From Neoscytalidium dimidiatum (taxonomy: Eukaryota; Ascomycota; Dothideomycetes; Botryosphaeriales; Botryosphaeriaceae), in NCBI GenBank assembly GCA_037367355.1, contig CM074698.1:372001-436000 (forward strand): a stretch of DNA of 64,000 bases, written 5' to 3'. Positions 59,352 to 64,000 of the stretch are shown here, in pieces; position 1 is the first letter of the stretch, and every line of letters starts with the position of its first letter. The notes under the pieces were generated by a model. That model was not told the origin of the DNA and did not search any database. It worked only from the letters and a program-made list of their open reading frames with translations. Made by a program: the position numbers and the translations under genes.

Positions 59352-60916
59352 TTACAACGCCAGCATCGCTACTCCACTTCCCAGCCCCACAAGTGCCAGT
59401 AGCCAGCTCCAAACCTCGACGTCCGCTCCCGCGCTGGGCGCAATCTTTGCAACAGCGCTTGCCGAAGCCGTCCCAGTCGCTGTATATGTGCAGATGCTGC
59501 CACAGCCATATCCACTAGGACAGCAACGTCCTCCTTGGCTAGCTGCGCAGCTGTACCAACCCGTTGCACATGAACCGCTCTCACTGGCGAAGGAAGCTCC
59601 CGTCTGTGCGACGATTGTGACGCCGTTGCTCACCAGTGCAGTGGTTGAGACAGCAGGGCACGAGGTCTTCTGACAGTCGCGGCCCACGCGACAGCAGCCT
59701 CCTTGGTAATAGGCTGAGCAAGCGTAGAAGCCCGTAGGGCAGCCGTTGATGCTCCTTGTGGAAGAAGGGCCTTGCGTAACGCTGTCGACATCACTGGTTG
59801 GGCGAACTGGCGGAAGCGCTCCCGTAGCGCTGCTGGATGTCGAAGAAGCAGTAGACAATGCGGGGCATTCTGCAGATCCACAGGCTCTATCTGTGGGGCA
59901 GCACCCTCCGCCCAAGCTCGCGGGACAGGATCTAAAGCCAGTGCTGCAAGTGGTTGTGCCCTGAGACGTGCTACTGGAAACTGTTGTTCTGGTACTGCTT
60001 TCGGACGTCGTTGAGCTAGAGGATTCTGCAATCGTCCTTGTAGTCTCCTCGCTGCTTGTCGTAGGATTGGTACTTGAGGTAGAAGTAGTTCGAGTGCTGA
60101 TCGTCGACGTAGCTGGAGGAAGTGTTGTCGTCATAGTGACCGTGTTGCTCACGATGCCTGAGGGGGTTAACAGTGCCCAATACCTCCAGCTTTGGAGTGA
60201 TCCATTTCATCGGAGAACTTACAGCCAACATCCTGGCAAGTGTAACCTGGTATACAGCAGCCACCGTTTTCACTCTCGGGGCAGCTGGTATACCCAGCGT
60301 CGGTGTTGCAATTTGACACTCCCCCAGAACATGTACTTCCTGCCGGACAGCATCCTACGTCACCCAGCCCTGTGTCCTCAACGATGACGCATGTTTCATC
60401 CGCGGGGCAACAGCTGTTCGGCCGATCGATATTCGCGCAGCTATTTGTCCCAGTCGGACACTGGAAATCCCGCTTTTCGAAGAGGTTGCGCGCGAAGAAT
60501 CGCAGCAAGCTCCGGCTTGAATCCTGTGACTCTGAATGTAAGAGCAATGGGGGTAGCAGGCTCTCGGTCACAGAAGAGTTGGAGTAGCGTTCATCCCGAT
60601 CCGCGTCGACCGCTTGTGCCCTTCCTCTAAAAGTATCCGTTATATCTTCTTTTTCTTTCACACTGGCATCCTCGAATTGCCAGTAATGAAGGTAGAACTT
60701 TTCGCCAGGATCACCGCTCATCTTCTGGACCGCAGCTGGGGTCTGCCCCACAAGGCGTTCTTGTATGTATGCATCCCGTTTGGCAAGTTCCTCATACTCC
60801 GGCCAGTATTTCTCGTGCTTGGGGAGGTTGTACGGCCAAGGTTCGGCGGTAGCCAGGTATGCAGAAGAGAGTAGGACAAGTAGCGACGACGGCAGCGAGA
60901 AGAGGGAGTTCGGCAT
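59352..60916 (-). CDS. GPI-anchored cell-surface protein with repeated Cys modules
   Basis: Two minus-strand exons, 60916-60223 and 60157-59352, are joined over a 65-nt intron (499 aa). A signal peptide (MPNSLFSLPSSLLVLLSSAY then LATA) leads to a ~125-residue N-terminal region. At least five Cys modules follow, of the form C-x-T-G-x3-C-x(6-7)-CC-x5-C: CPTGTNSCANIDRPNSCCPA, SCPESENGGCCIPGYTCQDV, CSTGFRSCPASLGGGCCPTD, CPTGFYACSAYYQGGCCRVG and CATGWYSCAASQGGRCCPSG. The splice falls just inside GYTCQDVGC. The two module blocks are separated by a Ser/Thr stalk suited to O-glycosylation. The C-terminus has a small-residue site (PSAGADV) and a hydrophobic tail (WSWLLALVGLGSGVAMLAL), the pattern for GPI attachment. 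It is expected on the plasma membrane or wall; the function is unknown. Confidence 0.88.
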
Positions 60917-61548
60917 GGGGGGATACTGGGGTCGGGTATGCGGGGCGCAATAAGCTATGCACGAGGCGGTCGCGAAGCACCGGCGGGAAGGATAAAAATA
61001 CTGTACAGGAAAGAAAAAAAGGTCGGTGCAGTATGCAGCGCGGCGGATTCGGTGGAGGTCCCTGAGGAATTATTCTAAGCCCAGTTGTCAGCAGAGAGAT
61101 GGCTGGTGACAGCGCATCGACGATATCCTGATTTTAATGGCGAGGTTGGGCGGTCGGTGAGGCTGCCCGCCTCGCTTTACGGCAACCGTCCCGCGGCTTG
61201 ATCCTCTCTGACTGGTCCATCACTATGCATGCGATTCCGCAATGCCTCGATCTTTCAGGTACCGGAATATGCGTCCAGACTGGGACCAGATGATGTGCAG
61301 AGGGATGAAGAGTGACCGGGAAGCTTGCAGGCAGTTCTCCACCTTTCGGCCCGCCCCATCGCACGGACCCTGATCTTTCCTCCTTAACTCCGTCCTCCAT
61401 TTCAGCCGTCAGCATTTCCGATCAGCTCTTGATCGTCTCATCATAACCCATATCCGATGCAACACATGAGAGCACCGTTCACGCAAATCACTATGGAACA
61501 CGAAACCAACCGTGCAAGTGTTATCGTCATTCATACCGAGTAAGTTAA
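60917..61548. other. Upstream region of the GPI-protein gene
   Basis: This stretch lies between the start of the GPI-protein gene and the 3' end of the HET gene. It should hold the promoter of the former. No gene is supported. Confidence 0.45.
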
Positions 61549-63830
61549 TTAATACAAGTCGAAGTATTCGGTTTCAACATCATCCAGAACCTTTTGGGCC
61601 TTCTCTTCCTCATACGAAGAAAGTTTTGTGAGCCCAATGCGTTTGAACATCCGGTAGCCACCCCTCTCCCCTTTCAGTTGCAAGAGAAGGCAAAAGAGAT
61701 ACCTCTCGGAGGGTTTAGCTGTTCGCTCACCACGAGCAGCCGGAACGCAGAATATCTTCGCATACGGCTCGAAAATATCCGCATCGCTGTCCGGGCTATC
61801 CAAGTAGACGTTTCCGTGCATCCCGTCATCACAAAGATCCGTACAACCCTCGCATTCGACAAACTTCCATCCATAAGGCGCCCCCGCTACTGATTGGTCC
61901 AGTCTTCTCAGATCTACCTCTATCAGTTGGGCTTGAAGTAGCAGCCTGCATGCCGAACCGTGTAACATGCCGAACTTGTTGCCCTCATCCACGTATTCCA
62001 TGTGAATATCTTCGACTCTGAAAAGAACGTCCCGGTTCGTGAATCCCCCGTACCTGATGCCTTGGGGCGCGTCTAGCGCAGCCCAAGAAAACGACGGCGC
62101 TCGTTCGTTGTTGCGTTTCGATAAATTACCGAAAACACCCTCTTCGAACGTTGGCTCGACGTACCATAGTAGCTGGCTTTCGAGGTATTCGTTCCACAAG
62201 CCTGCAACGTATGGATGATGAAGTTTTGGCAACTGCAGGTCCATGTCCAGCCTCATACTGAAGAAATGCCGGGCGATTCCTGAAAGCGCTATGAGCTTAT
62301 CACCTCCCACAGTGAGCCTCTTCTGCGAATACACTTCAACAATCCGTCTCCAGAGCTCATACGTATAAAGCCTTGGGAGATCTTTGTCCGGGTCTTCGGC
62401 TACCTCCAATCTGGCTTCGCGGAGCGATTTACCCTCTCTTTCTGGGTCGATATTCTTCAACCTGTTCTCATGCACGACTTGTCCAGTTTTGAGCTGGAGA
62501 CAAGGAATGCCTTCGGGATAGCGCTCTGAGCAGTCGCGCTCAGAGCACTCCCATGCGATCTGACCATTACAGAAATGCAGAATTCTCGGCGCAAGCAGCC
62601 GCTCTTGGTAAACCCATCCCCTCGTGTTGACCGGTGCTTCATCGACTAGGTCATTCCATAGAGAAACATCGATAATGGCGCATTTTCTTAATTTGCTCCT
62701 CCGCCTGCCTCGTTTCAAGCATTTGAAAATACCACCAATGAAGTCTATTCCATAGCTTTTGAAAGCATGTTCTTTTTCTTTCTTCCTTGGATTCTCCAGA
62801 TCTAGCAAGCCAGCGATATTAAGATCGACATTCTCTTCATGCAGCGCGTCCAAATTTCTCTTTTGGAACAGACCACCGCTACTGTCTGGGGATGTCGCAG
62901 CAGAGATATTAAGGTATGCCTTATGGTATACCTTGTCCATGACGGCGGATTGAGTATACCAGTCCTCGGCGTGTAGGCCATGGTCGTCTTCCTCGCTCTT
63001 CTGAACTATACAGAGTGAGTCGATCCAAATATATCGAACTCCTTTGAGATGTCCTGCAACGACTGCGGCATCATGGAAAGTCTTTGGCAAGTCTTGGAGT
63101 GCGATCCCTCTCGTCATTAACTCTTCCATGTTTTGGGCGACCAGCCTGACAGGCACAGGCTTTTGTCCCCAACAGTGGCTTAAAGAGACGTAGCGATTGT
63201 CCTCCGATTTCATGGACTCTTTCTTCTTCCACGCTTCTGAGTTTTGCAGTAGATATACTCTCGCTCTGGAGAGATTAGTTTCTTTGGATCGGAGGGCACT
63301 CTTAATTTCTCGAAGGTCAAGGAGGCGATCAGGGTACCATTCTTGCTTCCCATCCGCACAAGTGCATTCTGAAATCCATCGTTCTGCAAGATTGAATACT
63401 TGCTTCGAATATACATCAATTGAGGAGAGAGTATATTTCTTGGGCCCCTTCTGGTCTACTTTCAGAAGAGAATGTAAGAACTTTGCTCCGCAATTCGATG
63501 AATCGATAACCACTCACCTTTAGGTTGCAGAAAAAAGGTTCCAATCACTCTTCTTTTTAGTAGGAAATCTAGAGAATAATATCTCCGCTTCAACTGACGT
63601 CCCATCATCACGGAGAGGATAGCCTCCAAATGAAGGCCTCGACCATCGTCAAGGTTAGTCCCTGACATCTCTAGCCGTCTGGCCAACACCGAACATATGG
63701 AACATCCCTGCTCCAGAGATAGGAGCAGCGACTTGGTAGATTGATGATGGTCAAAATGTAGGTCAACAAAGACATTCTTACGCAGTCCGGAATGGTCACG
63801 CAACATGCCCGTGCACATGTAACACAGCAT
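61549..63830 (-). CDS. HET-domain protein (heterokaryon incompatibility type)
   Basis: Two minus-strand exons, 63830-63518 and 63458-61549, join over a 59-nt intron (740 aa). The start at 63830 (MLCYMCTGMLRDHSGL) gives the CxxC opening common in these proteins; a further in-frame ATG at 63875 adds 15 residues. The N-terminal part has Cys pairs (CYMC, CSIC). The HET domain begins near residue 193 with NRYVSLSHCWGQKPVPVRLV and continues with LQDLPKTFHDAAVVAGHLKG, VRYIWIDSLCIVQKSEEDDH, YLNISAATSPDSSGGLF and TRGWVYQERLLAPRILHFCN. HET domains trigger cell death when unlike strains fuse, and most genomes carry dozens, so a specific role is not implied. The rest shows no NACHT, WD or ankyrin part. 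Confidence 0.93.
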
Positions 63831-64000
63831 TGTTGAAATTGAGAGGAAAAAGTAGAGCTTTCCAAGTGCAAACAAAAGCCAAAGGAGAAAAAAAAAAAGA
63901 TGGTATGGATCTATGTTTGTGTTGCACTGACGGCGTACTTGAATTAATATGATGATTAGGTAGCGAAAAATAAGCGCCGTGAGGTGGGGGCGGCACAGAT

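Overview
The window is nuclear DNA of a filamentous ascomycete (Pezizomycotina; Dothideomycetes is my guess but is not proven by the sequence). Genes carry many short spliceosomal introns, mostly 46-90 nt, with GTNNGT-type donors and CTAAC/GTTAAC-like branch sites. The content includes fungus-typical families: a HET-domain protein, a SesA-ankyrin gene, a Fungal_N/ubiquitin-like-domain protein, an MHYT membrane protein and a GPI-anchored Cys-rich wall protein. Exon models were built by hand: splice sites were accepted only where both sides kept frame and, where possible, joined a recognisable domain. Every multi-exon model listed sums to a multiple of three.

Layout. 1-0.8 kb: 3' end of an Ndc1-like nucleoporin gene, then 4.4 kb with no supportable gene. 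5.2-10.8 kb (-): one four-exon gene for a ~1813-aa protein combining an RRM-like fold, a PHD finger, a CxxC...CxxC zinc element, a forkhead-type winged helix and a BAH-like region. 12.1-14.7 kb (+): SCY1/CEX1 pseudokinase. 15.5-16.3 kb (-): UBC9. 17-18.4 kb: relic of a membrane-protein gene. 18.6-19.8 kb (+): PEX19. 20-20.9 kb (-): conserved-looking hypothetical. 21.5-23.6 kb (+): Fungal_N plus ubiquitin-like-domain protein. 24.5-25.0 kb (-): secreted-type small protein with a frame conflict. 25.8-29.0 kb (-): SesA-ankyrin gene, open over 960 codons except for one in-frame TAG. 29.5 kb (-): small Cys-rich protein. 30.7-32.3 kb (-): choline-phosphate cytidylyltransferase. 33.5-35.3 kb (-): PP2C phosphatase. 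36.4-37.9 kb (-): FMN alpha-hydroxyacid oxidase ending in the peroxisomal signal SKL. 39.3-40.7 kb (-): CIA1 WD40 protein. 42-44.8 kb (-): MHYT protein. 47.3-49.2 kb (-): unknown three-exon gene, divergent from 49.6-51.5 kb (+), an ACOT9-type acyl-CoA thioesterase. 52.3 kb (-): small Cys-rich protein. 52.5-57.1 kb: long gene-empty stretch. 57.1-58.6 kb (-): eight-exon mitochondrial carrier. 59.4-60.9 kb (-): GPI-anchored Cys-module protein. 61.5-63.8 kb (-): HET protein.

Most genes are unrelated housekeeping loci, as usual in fungi, so there is no operon logic. Two loose themes can be seen. One is peroxisome and acyl metabolism (PEX19, the SKL-tailed oxidase, the acyl-CoA thioesterase). The other is nonself-recognition-type genes (Fungal_N/ULD, SesA-ankyrin, HET), one of which looks recently inactivated. 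No tRNA, rRNA, CRISPR, transposase or reverse transcriptase was found. The strongest unusual items are the multidomain chromatin-type protein, the nonsense codon in the SesA-ankyrin gene, the SKL signal in a 50-nt terminal exon, and two GC-AG introns.
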